Assembly: GCA_037974335.1 (NCBI GenBank)
Contig: CM075760.1
Coordinates: 51,044,119 to 51,108,118, forward strand
Direction of reading: 5' to 3'
Length of the DNA: 64,000 nt
Source of the DNA: Prionace glauca
Lineage: Eukaryota; Chordata; Chondrichthyes; Carcharhiniformes; Carcharhinidae
The number at the start of each line of letters is the position of its first letter. Within the stretch, counting starts at the first letter, position 1. This document shows, one piece after another, positions 46,345 through 58,014 of the stretch. The notes below the pieces were generated by a model, which was not told where the DNA came from, did not search any database, and saw only the letters and a list, made by a program, of their open reading frames with translations. A program made the position numbers and the translations under genes.

Positions 46345-47635
46345 GCTTCACACCTATCATTGGGTGCTCCAGTCTGTTGAGGTTTGTGTGGAGAATCGCA
46401 GAAAGTAACAGTCAGATTGAGCAGCGGCGCTGTCAGCCGCTCAGACACAACCCAGAGGAAACCACATTAACCTCGGATCAAACTGTCACCCAATTCAATC
46501 CAGGATCGGCTGAGACAACACACAGCAGAATCCCATCAGACTGAAAGGTTAATCAGCGAAAGAGAGAGAGAGAGAACAGCTACTAGTTAAAGAGTTTATG
46601 TTTCGTTTCCAATTGTTATTTTCTTCAATTCAGGCTTGTCTGGGAAGATCAGTTTCACCAAATAAAGGTTCCTCAGATTTAAAAATGTTTCAAAGCTGCC
46701 TGACAGCAGCTCATGGATTCCGGAACTGCCAGATTTAACCCGGGAATGGGACGATAGAAAAGGGGGCGGGACGGTAGGGGATATTTCCGGCTGACACAGG
46801 GAGTGATGAAGATGAGGTTGAGGGAGGGAACACAAGATAGAACAGGTGGGGAGAAATGTATGTCTAAAAACAGTTCAATCTGAGAACCGAGAAATAAGCA
46901 GCGATCAAGATAATGCAGCAGATCAAAGAATGTGACTGTAAGGCAGGTCTGAGCAAGATACAAATGTAAACTGGTGATAACTTGAAAGGTGTGTTTTTCT
47001 ATCCCTGTGCATAGTTCCTGTTAAAAACTGAGCAATGTTCCTATGCAGGTGAGTGTGGCCCAGTCTGTGCATCAGCTCAAAGGCTTCCTGTATTCAATGC
47101 TGCAACATCTGAGACATTTAGCCGTGGAGCTGTTTTAGGAATCCTTCAGTGGATCAGTCTGTCACTGTCTGGTCCCTCTGGTTAATGTTTAAGTAATTTC
47201 AAAGATTAGGTGGCTGAATGAGACCTCAGCAGGGCATCGGCTCAGTGCTCGCTAACTCTCCACGTTTAAACGTTTGATCAACTGTGCTATGCAGGCAAGT
47301 ATGTCCTTACTCCCTGAGCTGTACACTTCCTATATCACCCAGTGCACCTATACACTTTGAGAGAGATATAAAAGACATTGACATAGGCAAGAGTGAATTT
47401 AAGTGGAATGATACAGAAACAATCCAACTGAGAGACAAAGATGAATGCGGCCTGAGAGCAGTGAATGATACAGATACACACCAAGGAAGGACATTGCTGC
47501 AGGTGAGTATTTATAAATACAGACACACATTAGAGCAGGCTTTGGTGCAGTGCGATTTTAAATGGACGATTCCCTATTTTGAAACAGTGATACCTAGTTT
47601 TAGATTCACCCAGAAGAGGAACTACCTCTTCACGT
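46345..47635. other. Intergenic, nothing recognised
   Basis: A short (GA)n run lies near 46558-46574. The 120-residue open frame at 47284 has no recognisable homology. No J or C segment was found downstream of V1. Confidence 0.4.
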
Positions 47636-47639
47636 CCAC

Positions 47640-47765
47640 CTTGTGAAGACCCCTTTGTATTTTATCATATCAATCAAGTAGCCTACTCTTATTCTGAATT
47701 CCAGTGGATATAAACCTTGTCTCTCTAACCTTTCCTCATGAAATAATCCGGCCTTAAAAACAAAG
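47640..47765 (-). mobile_element. CR1 LINE short fragment
   Basis: TATCAATCAAGTAGCCTACT, then GAATTCCAGTGGATATAAAC and CTCTAACCTTTCCTCATGAA are the reverse form of the conserved CR1 RT-tail region. Confidence 0.6.
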
Positions 47766-47769
47766 CCTG

Positions 47770-49330
47770 AATGCCAAAAATCTGTACGGACACACAGAAT
47801 GAAAAACTGAAACCTAATGAACCTCAAGGATACACACACACAAGCTGAAAACTGCTCACTGTTACCAAGGAACCCGATATATAGGGAATCCGGGGATTCT
47901 GAAGGGAATAAGGCGAACAAAAATAGGAAATGACATCAAATAAAAAAGTAACAATGAACAGACAAGAGAACAGGGGGAAAAGAAAACAGTTAATGGCAAA
48001 ATAAGAAAAGACACGAAATAGTAAAATTTAGATAACTGAATGACAAGAAATGTTGCACAATATCCCTGCACAAATGACCGAGCTTCCCCTTGATGCATAA
48101 ACTAATTGTCTGCCTGTACTCAATGATGAAACAAAACTGAGCAGTTTCCCATGTCCTGTTGATTTATCTCATGCCTCTTTCTGTGTCATGGCATGCCGTT
48201 CCCCATTTATTACAGCACTGTTTCACAGTCTACGGGCAATCGATCAGAAAACCCTGTTCATCGACCCACTATTCATATCCATCTGTGATAAACACTCACC
48301 AACATAGGATGGAACAATTACCTGACACGCTTGCATAGACATCTCCAGCGTAGACTCCAGTCTCTTTGGAGCTCCCAAGCAGCAGCTGTATCAGTCTTGC
48401 TTTCTGATACAGCTTGTTCAAGGAAAGTAAAGGAAGAAAAGCTGTAATGATAATTGCGGAGATCAGTTGCTTAGTGTCCAGAACTTAACAGTGGCTATTC
48501 GTTTAAAATTACATTAGAAAAATAAACTAATGGCCAAAGAAGGAGGAAGTGGAATATTGAAAAAAAGGAATCCCGGATAAATAAAACCATTTAATTCTGT
48601 TTTCCTGTCTACGTTCCCCGCGACTGCAGCTTCAACCAATGGATTACTGCATATCCCTGGGACACAAAATTCAGCCCGGTTGAAGCCTCCCAGTACACAG
48701 AACACAAGCTCAGCAAAACGTACATAGATTATATCCCTCTCACTGAACCATCGAGCAGCATTTACCCAATACCTGAGTGAATCACAGTCAATATTCACAC
48801 CAAGTTTCCACAACGATTCAGTGTTAAATTCTTCCATCTGCTGTGAATCTGGAAATGAGCATCTGTTTTACCCAGAGACTTATTTCCCACGGTTAGCCCT
48901 CAGGTGTGCAATTCAATTTATGTTGGGTATTGAAGCGAATTTCAAAATGAAGAGAAAAGAAGGGAAATATTAAATCTTGAGACAGATCCTGAGGGAAATG
49001 GATCACAATATTTGGAAGGAGTTGCAGCTGGGAATGGCGTTATTGATGACTGAGTGGAAAATATTGGATCCTTGGGCTTCTGGTTGTCGGTTCTCTTCCC
49101 TCCCATTGAATTCCTCCCTGCGATAAGACACATGGATTCATTTTACCTGCACATTCATAGGAGAAAGGGAATGACCAACACACTACAGCAATGTTACGGG
49201 ATCAACACAACCAAACAGACTGGTATTGAATTGTACACGGTGCTGTCATGCTGCACTTCTGGAACAAAGTTTTGCAGAAATGGAATTGTGGTCCTTGACA
49301 TCCTTGTTTAGAATATCTGCACCAGCTGCT
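47770..49330. other. Intergenic, nothing recognised
   Basis: No gene, RNA or named repeat could be supported. Confidence 0.4.
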
Positions 49331-49336
49331 GTCTCA

Positions 49337-49410
49337 GTCTCTGTGGCACAATGGGTCAGCGCGTTCGGCTGTTAACTGAAAGGTTGGTGGTTCGAGCCCA
49401 CCCAGGGACG
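49337..49410 (+). tRNA. tRNA-Asn (GTT)
   Basis: 74 nt. Acceptor GTCTCTG/CAGGGAC (one G-T pair), D arm with CAATGGGTCAG, anticodon loop containing GTT (CGGCTGTTAACTG), T arm GGTGG-TTCGAGC-CCACC. TTTT follows at about 49423, fitting Pol III termination. It matches the vertebrate consensus at all but about four positions. Confidence 0.9.
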
Positions 49411-49496
49411 GAGCTTGCACTATTTTCTCACCATCACCATTCATAAGTGAACCGTTGCGTGTTGGCAATGGGTTCCGTGGGCATCAATAAAAAAAA

Positions 49497-51223
49497 AAGC
49501 TCTCAAGTGTTACCGACTACACTGTTATCTGTTTTCACCAACATTATTTAATGACTATTGACTACCGACATCTTACATACAGCATTGTATACATGCTTCC
49601 ATTATACCATTAAACTTAACAATTAGAATCCAGACATGAATTTGTGACCGAGCATTTGTTCCAATTCCATATCCCTTCTTCCATTCATTATTCGATAGAT
49701 CATAAATCTGTCTAACCCAAACTGAAATGTGTTCAATGATGGAGCATCTACAGCCCTCTGGCATAGAGAATTTGAAAGATTCACTACCCTTTGAGTGAAG
49801 CAATTTCTCCTCATCGCTGTCCTGAATTATCAACGTCTTATCCTGAGATTGTGCTCCGTGTTTTATCTTCCCGGATCAGGGAAAATAATGTCTCAGCCTA
49901 CACCCTATCAAACTCATAGAATCATAGAATCCCTGCAGTTTTCCAATGCTAACAATTCCTTTTCGTTAAAGCTGTTGAGAATTTCCAGCATTTTCTGTTT
50001 TTGATTCAGTTTCCAGCATCCTCAGAATTTTCTTTTATTCTGTCTAAAAAGCGGAGATCCAAACTGCACAGACTGTTCCAAATGTGGTCTCAACAAAACC
50101 CTGAATAACTGTAACAAGACTTCAAACACTTCAAAACTTAATTCCGTGCTCAAGACTGGAAGGAGAGTTTGACAGTGGATAATTCGCACTGTGTACATTC
50201 CGCACTGTGTACATTCCTGTAATCAGTAACTCGATCAGGAAGATGAAATATCTGTGTCTCTTTGTACTGCATCTTTAAACTTCATCTCCTCTCAATGTCG
50301 TGTGTCATATATTCGCTTTCCCTGCTTTCCAGGTAAAGCTCGGGTTCACCAACTGTCTGTGTCAACATCAAGCGGCTAATTGACCCTGGGAGCTGGACAG
50401 TCAGAGGGAGCTGGATGAAAGGCAAAGACTGAAACATGAAGAGAGGCGATATGATAGCATTTGGTAAATGATTGTGCCAGTTGCTCTCCGTGATGAATGC
50501 CTGCCGTGTGTTACCTTGTAAGTTTCATCGAAGCCACAGTAATGAGGTTGGTGGGATTTGGGAATTGAACGTGTCACATGAGCAGCTTGCGGGACTATTT
50601 CACCTCACTGTCGATTTCATGTTCTAGCGAACAGGAAACGCTGTTTATATTGGCTGATACAGTCCCTTGTGTTCCATCTAAACATGACAGATGAAAGGAT
50701 AAGCTTGTTTTTGGTGAATCAAAAGTCTGAAGTAAAAAAATGGAAGGCAGATGGTTCATGGATAAATTAGTTCTTTTTTAAAGCGCTTGCATCATCTTCA
50801 CTGATGGTCTCGTGATTAGGATTCAGCACTTTCATTGCTATGACCCCGGTTCGATTCCTGATTAGGTAATGTAGACTCATTTCTGTGTAACGACACTGCG
50901 TTACTTCCTGGTCACCACAGATCTCGTGCGAATCAGTATCACTGGGATTTTCTCTTGTGCGTTTGAATTGGAGATATCACCTGTAAAGAACAGAAGAGAA
51001 CAGAGCGATAGGGTCCAAAGCACTGACGATAAAAATGGTGATGCAGGTTAGGATATGGTTTTTTAATGGGGTAAATTTTATTGTTTCTACTGACACAAAT
51101 ATTTCGCAGATCTGGGTCCAAATCTCGGGCTCAATGACAAGAAATACTTTAATTGAATTAAACAGTAAACTCTCCGACCTCCAGCGAAGTGGAAGCAGTT
51201 TTTCACTCAGAAACTGATGACTG
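49497..51223 (-). repeat. Inverted duplication, arm 2
   Basis: Reverse complement of 39263-40763. It contains the decayed tRNA-Glu copy (50798-50869), a CR1 fragment (about 49620-49870 reversed) and the flanking unique blocks in mirrored order. It is slightly longer than arm 1 because of local insertions. The distal end lies about 60 bases before a LINE insertion. Confidence 0.88.
50798..50869 (+). pseudogene. tRNA-Glu pseudogene
   Basis: Aligns along its full 72 nt with tRNA-Glu: TGGTCTCGTGATTAGGATTC and GGTTCGATTCC are kept and the anticodon position reads TTC. The acceptor ends (TCACTGA against TTAGGTA) no longer pair and the anticodon stem is broken. It is the mirror-arm partner of the intact gene at 39595-39666. 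Confidence 0.85.
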
Positions 51224-51282
51224 TATTTAATGTTTTCATGTCATCTGTTCCACTGCTGAGGCCATAACAACTCTTCCGCTTG

Positions 51283-52445
51283 AAATCATTACCTCACAAG
51301 AGGTTATTGCAGAAGGTCAGGGAACGTGGAGTTGGGGGTAGGGTGTTAGCGTGGATAGAGGATTGGTTGTCAAATAGGAGGCAGAGAGTGGGGGTCAATG
51401 GGTGCTATTCGGATTGGCGGATGGTGACTACTGGAGTGCCCCAGGGGTCGGTGCTAGGACCTCAGCTATTTACCATTTATATAGATGATCTGGAGGAGGG
51501 AACCAAGTGTATGGTGTCAAAATTTGTTGGTGACACCAAGATTGGTGGAACGGCAAATTGTGCGGAGGGTGTGGAGAGTCTACAGTAGGATCTAGATAGG
51601 CTGGGCGAATGGGCCAGGAAATGGCAAATGGAATTTAATGTTGGCAAGTGCGAGGTGCTCCACTTTGGTAGGAATAATGGTAGGAAGGATTATTACTTAC
51701 GTGGCGAAAAACTGCAGCAGGCGACGGTGCAGAGGGACCTCGGGGTCCTTGTGCATGAGTCGCAAAAACTCAGCTTGCAGGTGCAGCAGGTGGTCAGGAA
51801 GGCGAATGGGATGCTGGCCTTCATAGCGAAGGGGATTGAATATAAAAGTAGGGAGGTCTTGCTACAGCTGTATAGGGCATTGGTGAGGCCGCAGCTGGAG
51901 TACTGTGTGCAGTTTTGGGCGCCGTACTTACGCAAGGATATTTTGGCCTTGGAGGGAGTGCAGAGGAGGTTTACTAGGCTGATGCCGGAGTTGACGGGGT
52001 TGAGCTATGAGGAGAGGCTGAATAAACTAGGCTTGTACTCATTAGAGTTTAGAAGAATGAGGGGAAATCTCATTGAGACGTATAAGATAATGAATGGGAT
52101 GGAAAGGATAGAGGTGGAGAGGCTCTTCCCGCTCAGAAAGGATTTTAGGACTAGGGGGCACAGCCTCAAGATAAAGGGGGGGGGGGTTTAGAACGGAGTT
52201 GAGGAGGGACTTCTTCACTCAAAGGGTGGTGAATCTCTGGAATTCTCTGCCCATTGAAGTGGTGGAGGCTACCTCGCTAAATATTTTTAAGACGCGGGTT
52301 GATGGGTTTTTGATAAGAGAGGGGTTAATGGTTATGGGCAATGTGGAACTGAGCCACAACAGATCAGCCATGATCTTATTGAATGGCGGGGCAGGCTCGA
52401 AGGGCTAGATGGCCTACTCCTGCTCCTATTTCTTATGTTCTTATT
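51283..52445 (+). mobile_element. CR1 LINE (family B), 3' part
   Basis: Encodes RT from [20 protein letters not shown] through [39 protein letters not shown] and VSKFVGDTK (the usual FADD is altered to FVGD), then the tail, with breaks at about 51585 (a stop) and about 52190 (G-run slippage). It ends in the TCTTATGTTCTTATT tail. It is 5'-truncated and not active. Confidence 0.93.
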
Positions 52446-52859
52446 AATTCTATTAATCGTTTATCAGCTCCTAATCGTGACTGGAACAATCCTTTTGTAC
52501 TCCTTATGTTAATAATTCTCAGTCTGTAAGTGAATTTAAATGAGAGGTGTTGAGTTACGGTTACTTATTAGGGTTTGCCTCAGCTGGCAGGTTTCAGTTT
52601 ACACTATAGAATGATACTTCGCTTGTATTTTCAATGTTAGCGCCGAGTGACCCCCAAATAAACAGCAGCCAATTCTTCCCTCGTACAGCGAATCTAAGAA
52701 TCAGCAGGAATCTGCCTTCGATGTTGACGGTTTTGAATGGTGTTCATGTGGATTGTTCTCGGGGTTTGTGTTCACGGGAATACATTCACGTGTCAATGTC
52801 AGACCCGCTGTTATAAACGGCACCCAGCAGACAGCAGCTGTGACCCAGAAACCTGAGGC

Positions 52860-52898
52860 AGTTTTTGTACGAGGATTTCACTCATTTTCATCACTGTG
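52860..52898 (-). other. V2 23-bp recombination signal
   Basis: On the minus strand: heptamer CACAGTG (52898-52892), 23-base spacer, nonamer ACAAAAACT (52868-52860). Both elements match the V1 signal exactly. Confidence 0.93.
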
Positions 52899-53908
52899 AG
52901 ACTCTGTGCACAGTAATAGACCGCGGTGTCAGACAGCAGCAGCTCCGAGATGGTCAATCGGTACAACTTTTCTGATTTCTCGATTGTCTGAGAAAACCGG
53001 CTCTGAGCGAAATCCGCCTTCCATTCAGCACGGCCGCTCGTACTCCTCTGGACCGCAAACTCGGGCTGTCTGCCTGGGTATTGACGGTACCAGAATAAAT
53101 AATCTGCATCGTCGGTATAGGTGCAGCTTAAAATGACACTTTCTCCCTCTGTCCGTGTGAGTGAGGATTCCTGCTGAGGAACAGAATCTCCATTGCTCAG
53201 ATCTGGAAAACACGGTAAAAGAAATAAAAAACATTCAGCTGAACGGAGGGTGAAAATTCACAGTCGGTGTAACATAAAAATAGACATTAAATAATATCAA
53301 ACTCGCTCCAACTGATCTACGTTCCTGTTCAGAATCCCCAGAAGAGTCCGCCATCTCAATGCCTCTGTCCCTTTCCCCCTCACTGACGAATCTTTCCCCA
53401 TCTCGACTGTGTCTTTACTCCTCTCTTCAAGTGTTCATTGTGTTAATGTGAGTCACTTTCTACAGAACTCCCTCGAAAGGAGATTCGTTGTAATTTCCAG
53501 TTGATCTTTTCATTTCACTCAGATTTATGGGATATCGATTTGGAATCCTCCCCGAATGGAATCATCCTTTCCCCGTCCGCCGTACTGAACCTCTTCATCA
53601 TTGTAAATACATCAATCAGGTTACACTTTAATCTTCTGCCAGAAGATAAATTAATGTTTAGATTGAATTCTGACAGATGCCATCTCCCAATTCTGGTATC
53701 AGGCTAGCTGCGTGTTTTGCCAGCCGATATTCCTGTAAGAAAAAGCCAAGAGCAAAGACTCAAATGCTCTAAGGCAGGCCCGAGGTCTGATTAACTGGAG
53801 CGCCCTGCTTTTCAAATTTATTCCTCCAAAAGTTACACTCCTTTTTAAAGAGTGAAACTTACCGACAATGAATGTCACCCAGATCACAGTGAGGACCGAG
53901 CGCCGCAT
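52899..53908 (-). CDS. TCR alpha/delta-type V segment (V2)
   Basis: Leader exon 53908-53863 (MRRSVLTVIWVTFIVG), donor GTAAGT, unusually long 660-bp intron, acceptor TTTCCAG, V exon 53202-52899. The mature start is DLSNGDSVPQQESSLTRTEG. Cys is in VILSCTYT, FR2 is LFWYRQYPGRQPEFAVQR, then FAQSRFSQTIEKSEKLYRLT and DTAVYYCAQS. No stop is seen across all codons. It is close in style to V1 and V3. Transcription runs toward the IgM cluster, opposite to V1. Confidence 0.92.
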
Positions 53909-53999
53909 TGCTGCTGTTCCTGGATTCCAGGGACTCTTGTGTCTCCCAAAGCTCAGAATATCGAACAAGATAAGGCTGAGACCATTGGCTGAGGCTGGT

Positions 54000-54069
54000 C
54001 TGATGTCACTTCCTACAGGACGTATGGCACGAAGAGCTGAAATCACTGGATCTGATTGGCCTGACGTCA
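54000..54069 (-). promoter_or_regulatory. CRE and ETS-like motifs upstream of V2
   Basis: A perfect CRE palindrome TGACGTCA at 54062-54069 and a TGATGTCACTTCCT block near 54000-54013 lie 90-160 bases upstream of the V2 leader. They parallel the ETS/CRE pair at V1. Confidence 0.5.
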
Positions 54070-54114
54070 TTGACTTCAACACAGTTGTTGATTACAGGGA
54101 ACTGAGACATTGAC

Positions 54115-55600
54115 CAGACACTCTGCTGTTCAGAGCGAGGCGAGTAAACACAGCTCGGTTGATCCTAATTGAGCTATGAGATATTTTTACCTTCAATTGA
54201 CCTGGAAGAAATCGCTTTGAAGAAGGAAATGCAAGTGTTGAATGTGGATGAAGCTGTTCCGAGTATTTGAGTCATTGTCATTAATCAGACTGAGTTTGAG
54301 ACGGGGGTCAATTGGGAAGATGATCTAAGATTTTTCCTGTGATAGCGGCAGATCAAACAGAGCGGGGAAATACTGCGACAGTGAATAGGTGAAACTTCCA
54401 AATGTAGTGTATGTCAAAAAGGTTGGTTTATTAAATACACGTTAAAGGGTTGCATCCAATCGCTCAGTTGAAGTGAGCCTCACATCTAACTCTTCTGTAC
54501 GGAGTGATGGGATCTATCTTGTGGATACATTCTCCAGACTCTCTCCTTATCTGAGGGCTGAAAAATGTCTCCAAACGTACAAGACAAGATCTCTGCTGAT
54601 TTTCACAAAAGGTACAAAACAGTCCCTTGAAATATCACGGAGATGTTTTCTCTGATACGGCATTTCTGAGCTACACAGCCAGTAGAGAAGTAACAGATTC
54701 AGGACGAAAATCCCACACTGGAAGTTCCAAACAGCGCTCGCATTGCTAAACAAAATCAAAAGTTCCGCCTCGTAAATGTGAGTCACCAGCAGCCTCAAAA
54801 CTAAAACAACGTCAAGAACATTTGCGGAATGGTAATAATTAACTCCAGAGTACAGTTTTATGAGAGCAATTTTCATAAATCTATTTCATTACTTCATTGT
54901 ACTTTTTTCCCTTCAATGTGTTTACCGTGACTCTAACATTAAACAACCCTCTCTCCATATCCCCTCCCAGTTTTCTGGAGCCTTTGACCGCGGCCTGCTC
55001 ACACAGTTTAATTAAACAAAATGTGTTGCCGAATCAGAGAACATTTATACACATTGAAAAGATTTCGCAAAGTGGTGACTGTGATCTTTAAACCAACCCC
55101 AAGTAGATTTTGTGCCCACTGAGCTTCAGAATGTTTACAAAAGGTTGACGCGGCTCCTGTCAGAAATAACAATTTTTCTTATTGTAATCTGCAGACCAGG
55201 ATTATATTCCCCGACCACCTCTTCCTCCTCCCCCAGCCTCTAAAAGTGTCGCCATACCCCTGTGAAGACACTGACTGTAGCGGGGCTCAGACCCTTTTCT
55301 TCCGAGTCAGCCCGAGATTACCCCCTACTGGTCATAAAGAACCAGAGACACAGACGGAAGTGGGGCGAAAACATCCTGAGGGCAGAGAACAGATTACTAA
55401 AGGCGGGGATTAGAACGGGTATCTTCAAATATGACTCTGAGCTGATTTGTTTGTCGGATTGAAATCGGCAGTTTGTTTGTGTAGCTGCCCCTGGGAACAG
55501 TTTCATTCGAAGTTGGTTTGGTTTCCTTTCTCTGTGCATTGTGGCTTCACCGACCGCGATTTTACACAAGCGACAACAGATAGCAGCTGCATTCTGCAGC
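54115..55600. other. Intergenic, nothing recognised
   Basis: Spacer between V2 and V3. No J, D or C segment and no named repeat were recognised. Confidence 0.4.
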
Positions 55601-55609
55601 AAAAAGAAC

Positions 55610-55648
55610 AGTTTTGGTACAGAGCTGAGCTTGTTTTCTGTCACTGTG
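55610..55648 (-). other. V3 23-bp recombination signal
   Basis: On the minus strand: heptamer CACAGTG (55648-55642), 23-base spacer, nonamer ACCAAAACT (55618-55610), one base off the V1/V2 nonamer. Confidence 0.92.
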
Positions 55649-56111
55649 AGACCGAAAGCGCAGTAATACACGGCGGCGTCAGCCAGCTTCAGACCGCGGA
55701 CAGTTAAACTGGTGAATTTATTCTCAGTTTGGAGCTCAACAGAGAAACGGCTTTTGGCAAAATCGGCTTTATCTTCACTGCCTCCCGAGTATTTCCACAA
55801 TATAAACTCAGGCTGTGAGTCTGGGTGCTGCCGGTACCAGTATAGATAGTAGCCGCTCTGTTTAGTATCATATTTACAATTTAAAGTCACCGCTTCTCCT
55901 TCTGTCCTAACATCTGAGGAAGGCGACTGAGTGACAGAATCTCCATAAATCAGATCTGAAAAATAAATATAAAAAGGTGTGACTGGCGAATGGAGAACAT
56001 TTTGTTTTACACCATGTTCAAAAATGTAAAAAAACAAAGTTGAAATGTGTTTGGTCCACATTTACCTGTCAGAAATATTGCCCACACAACCCAGATGCTG
56101 AGCAGCCGCAT
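55649..56111 (-). CDS. TCR alpha/delta-type V segment (V3)
   Basis: Leader exon 56111-56066 (MRLLSIWVVWAIFLTG), 110-bp intron, V exon 55955-55649. The mature start is DLIYGDSVTQSPSSDVRTEG. Cys is in VTLNCKYD, FR2 is LYWYRQHPDSQPEFILWKYS, then FAKSRFSVELQTENKFTSLT and DAAVYYCAFG. The frame is open. The FR1 SVTQSPSS and FR2 are typical of TCR alpha/delta V. V2 and V3 are about 2 kb apart in the same orientation and look like tandem paralogues. Confidence 0.93.
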
Positions 56112-56269
56112 TGTCTCTGTCTGCTCTGTAGAAGAGGAGTTGGGGATTTTGAAGACATGTTCTAAACCCCGCCCTCAGTAATCTGCTCTGAGTCTCAGGA
56201 TGTTTTCACTTCACTTCCTGATGTTCCCAGTGACATTGAGAATAGGCAGGCTGGTGAGCTGGCTGTCAA

Positions 56270-56510
56270 TGGTTGGAAACACTCAGAGCCGGGGAACAGG
56301 GTTCCAAATGTACCCTGTCTAACCCTGTCAGAATTTGATAAGTTTCTGTGAGATCCCCTCTCACTCCTTGAAACTTCAGTGAATATAATCCTAATGGATT
56401 TATTCTGTCCTCAAATGACAGACCTGCCATCCCAGGAATCAACATCGTAAATCTTCTCTGTAACCCCTCCATAGCAAGAATATCATTTTCAAATAGTAAC
56501 ACCCTGATTT
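56270..56510 (-). mobile_element. CR1 LINE fragment
   Basis: The minus frame reads ENDILAMEGLQRRFTMLIPG, MAGLSFEDRINPLGLYSLKF, QGVRGDLTETYQILTGLDRV. It is a short internal piece of an RT tail. Confidence 0.8.
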
Positions 56511-56877
56511 CAATCAGTCATTATTTCTGCTCCACGGACTTTAAAATGGGACAATCCTGAAGCTGCATTTGAAAATAGATCACTTTTATAGTGCGTTGGC
56601 TGATAGATAGGCAGCTAAGATTTTTCTAGGTACAGATTAAGGAAGTTAGTCACCCGGGGTAATTTGCAGATTTGTGCGGATGGGATTGGGGAAGGATTGG
56701 GTTTGAATCGGGAATAATACGACGGCAAATGTGACATTTCACATCACTGATAATGGCTGAATTCAGCGGGAGTGTATCGTCCAGCCGAGGGCTGTGTTGT
56801 CCTCTTCATTTTCGGTGCATTTTCATATATCAGATTTATTTTTCCTGATCCTGAAGCCTCGATTACCGACGTGCAGC

Positions 56878-56916
56878 AGTTTTGGCATGAGGCCCGCGGG
56901 AGCCTCATTCGCTATG
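56878..56916 (-). other. Degenerate recombination signal of V5
   Basis: On the minus strand: heptamer CATAGCG (56916-56910), 23-base spacer, nonamer GCCAAAACT (56886-56878). Spacing is kept but the heptamer has two changes from CACAGTG, which would make it weak. Confidence 0.7.
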
Positions 56917-57686
56917 GGTCTGGGTGCACAGTCATACACGGTGCTGTTTATCATCTTCAAATCTTTCATGGACAAATGAGAAGTGTGTTGTGTCTGGTTA
57001 AGATTCCCGCTGAAGTGTCCAAAGCCGGGATCCATAGCGGGAAAACTTTTGACCAGATGCTGAGGAGTTTGATGTGGATACCACTGATAGGGCGGCACGG
57101 TAGCACAGTGGTTAGCACTGCTGCTTCACAGCTCCAGGGTCCTGGGTTTAGTTCCTGGCTCGGCTCGCTGTCTGTGCGGAGTTTGCACATTCTCCTCGTG
57201 TCTGCGTGGGGTTCGTCCGGGTGCTCCGGTTCCCTCCCCCAGTTGAAAGATGTACAGGTTAGGTTGATTGGGCATGCTGAATTTCCCCTTAGTGTAAGTT
57301 AGAGGGATTAATGGGTATAATATGTAGGGATAAGGGGGTAGGGCTTGGGTGGCATTATGTTCGGTGCAGACCCGATGGGCCGAAGGGCCTCTTTCTACAC
57401 TGTAGGGTTCTATGATACCAGAACAGGCCGTGTTGTACAGCTGAACTCGGCACAGAGTAACTGCAGGGTATTGCTGAATTTTCACCCTCTGATCCTGAGT
57501 GAGACATTGAGTCTCCATTTCTCATCTCTGACAATAAACAGCTGACGTAGTGGGTTAGGAGTCAGAGGAAGACAATAGTCACACAGATTTGAGCAAAGGA
57601 AATTACACAAGGTTTGCAATATACTTTTCAATCTGTGATCAAAATCACTGACCTGTGATTAGTGCAATAAACAGAATTAGGAACAT
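56917..57686 (-). pseudogene. TCR-type V pseudogene (V5) split by a SINE
   Basis: Leader exon 57686-57653 (MFLILFIALITG) with donor GTCAGT, 115-bp intron, acceptor TTGTCAG, V exon from 57537. The first part is GDSMSHSGSEGENSAIPCSY, then SVPSSAVQHGLFWY. A SINE (57090-57412) then interrupts FR2. The rest, WYPHQTPQHLVKSFPAMDPG, then GHFSGNLNQTQHTSHLSM and MKDLKMINSTVYDCAPR, continues to 56917 in the same frame. The canonical YYC is YDC. Host-gene relic, closest in layout to V4-like TCR V segments. The frame is otherwise open, so the SINE is the main lesion. Confidence 0.88.
57090..57412 (+). mobile_element. tRNA-derived SINE (HE1-like) inside V5, with target duplication
   Basis: Head GGCGGCACGGTAGCACAGTG, B-box-like GGTTTAGTTCC, TCCCTCCCCCAGTTGAAAGA and the tail CGATGGGCCGAAGGGCCTCT ending GGGTTCTA. 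Flanked by TGATA at 57085-57089 and 57413-57417. Intact ends mean a relatively recent insertion. Confidence 0.9.
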
Positions 57687-58014
57687 TTTCACCCCCCGCG
57701 TTCCAGTCTGAGCTCCAGGAATAGAAACGATGATCTCTGTCCCAGACCTAGAATGTGACAAATTGGAAGAATCAGCAAGGTCTAATGCGACTGGCTGGGA
57801 TTTATTTCCCCCGCCAATTTTTATATCTGCAAATAGTCGCTCTCTGATGAAGGCCACTCTGGTGTTTGATAAGCGATCAGAGAGCGCCCTCCCGTGGACA
57901 GTACAACCGCATTTGAACTGCTGGAGAGCCAAGAGCCCAGACATTTCCACGCTGAGAAATATAAGGACCCAGAAATATCCAGTACAGCTACAATACGGAC
58001 ACGAGGAACAATGA

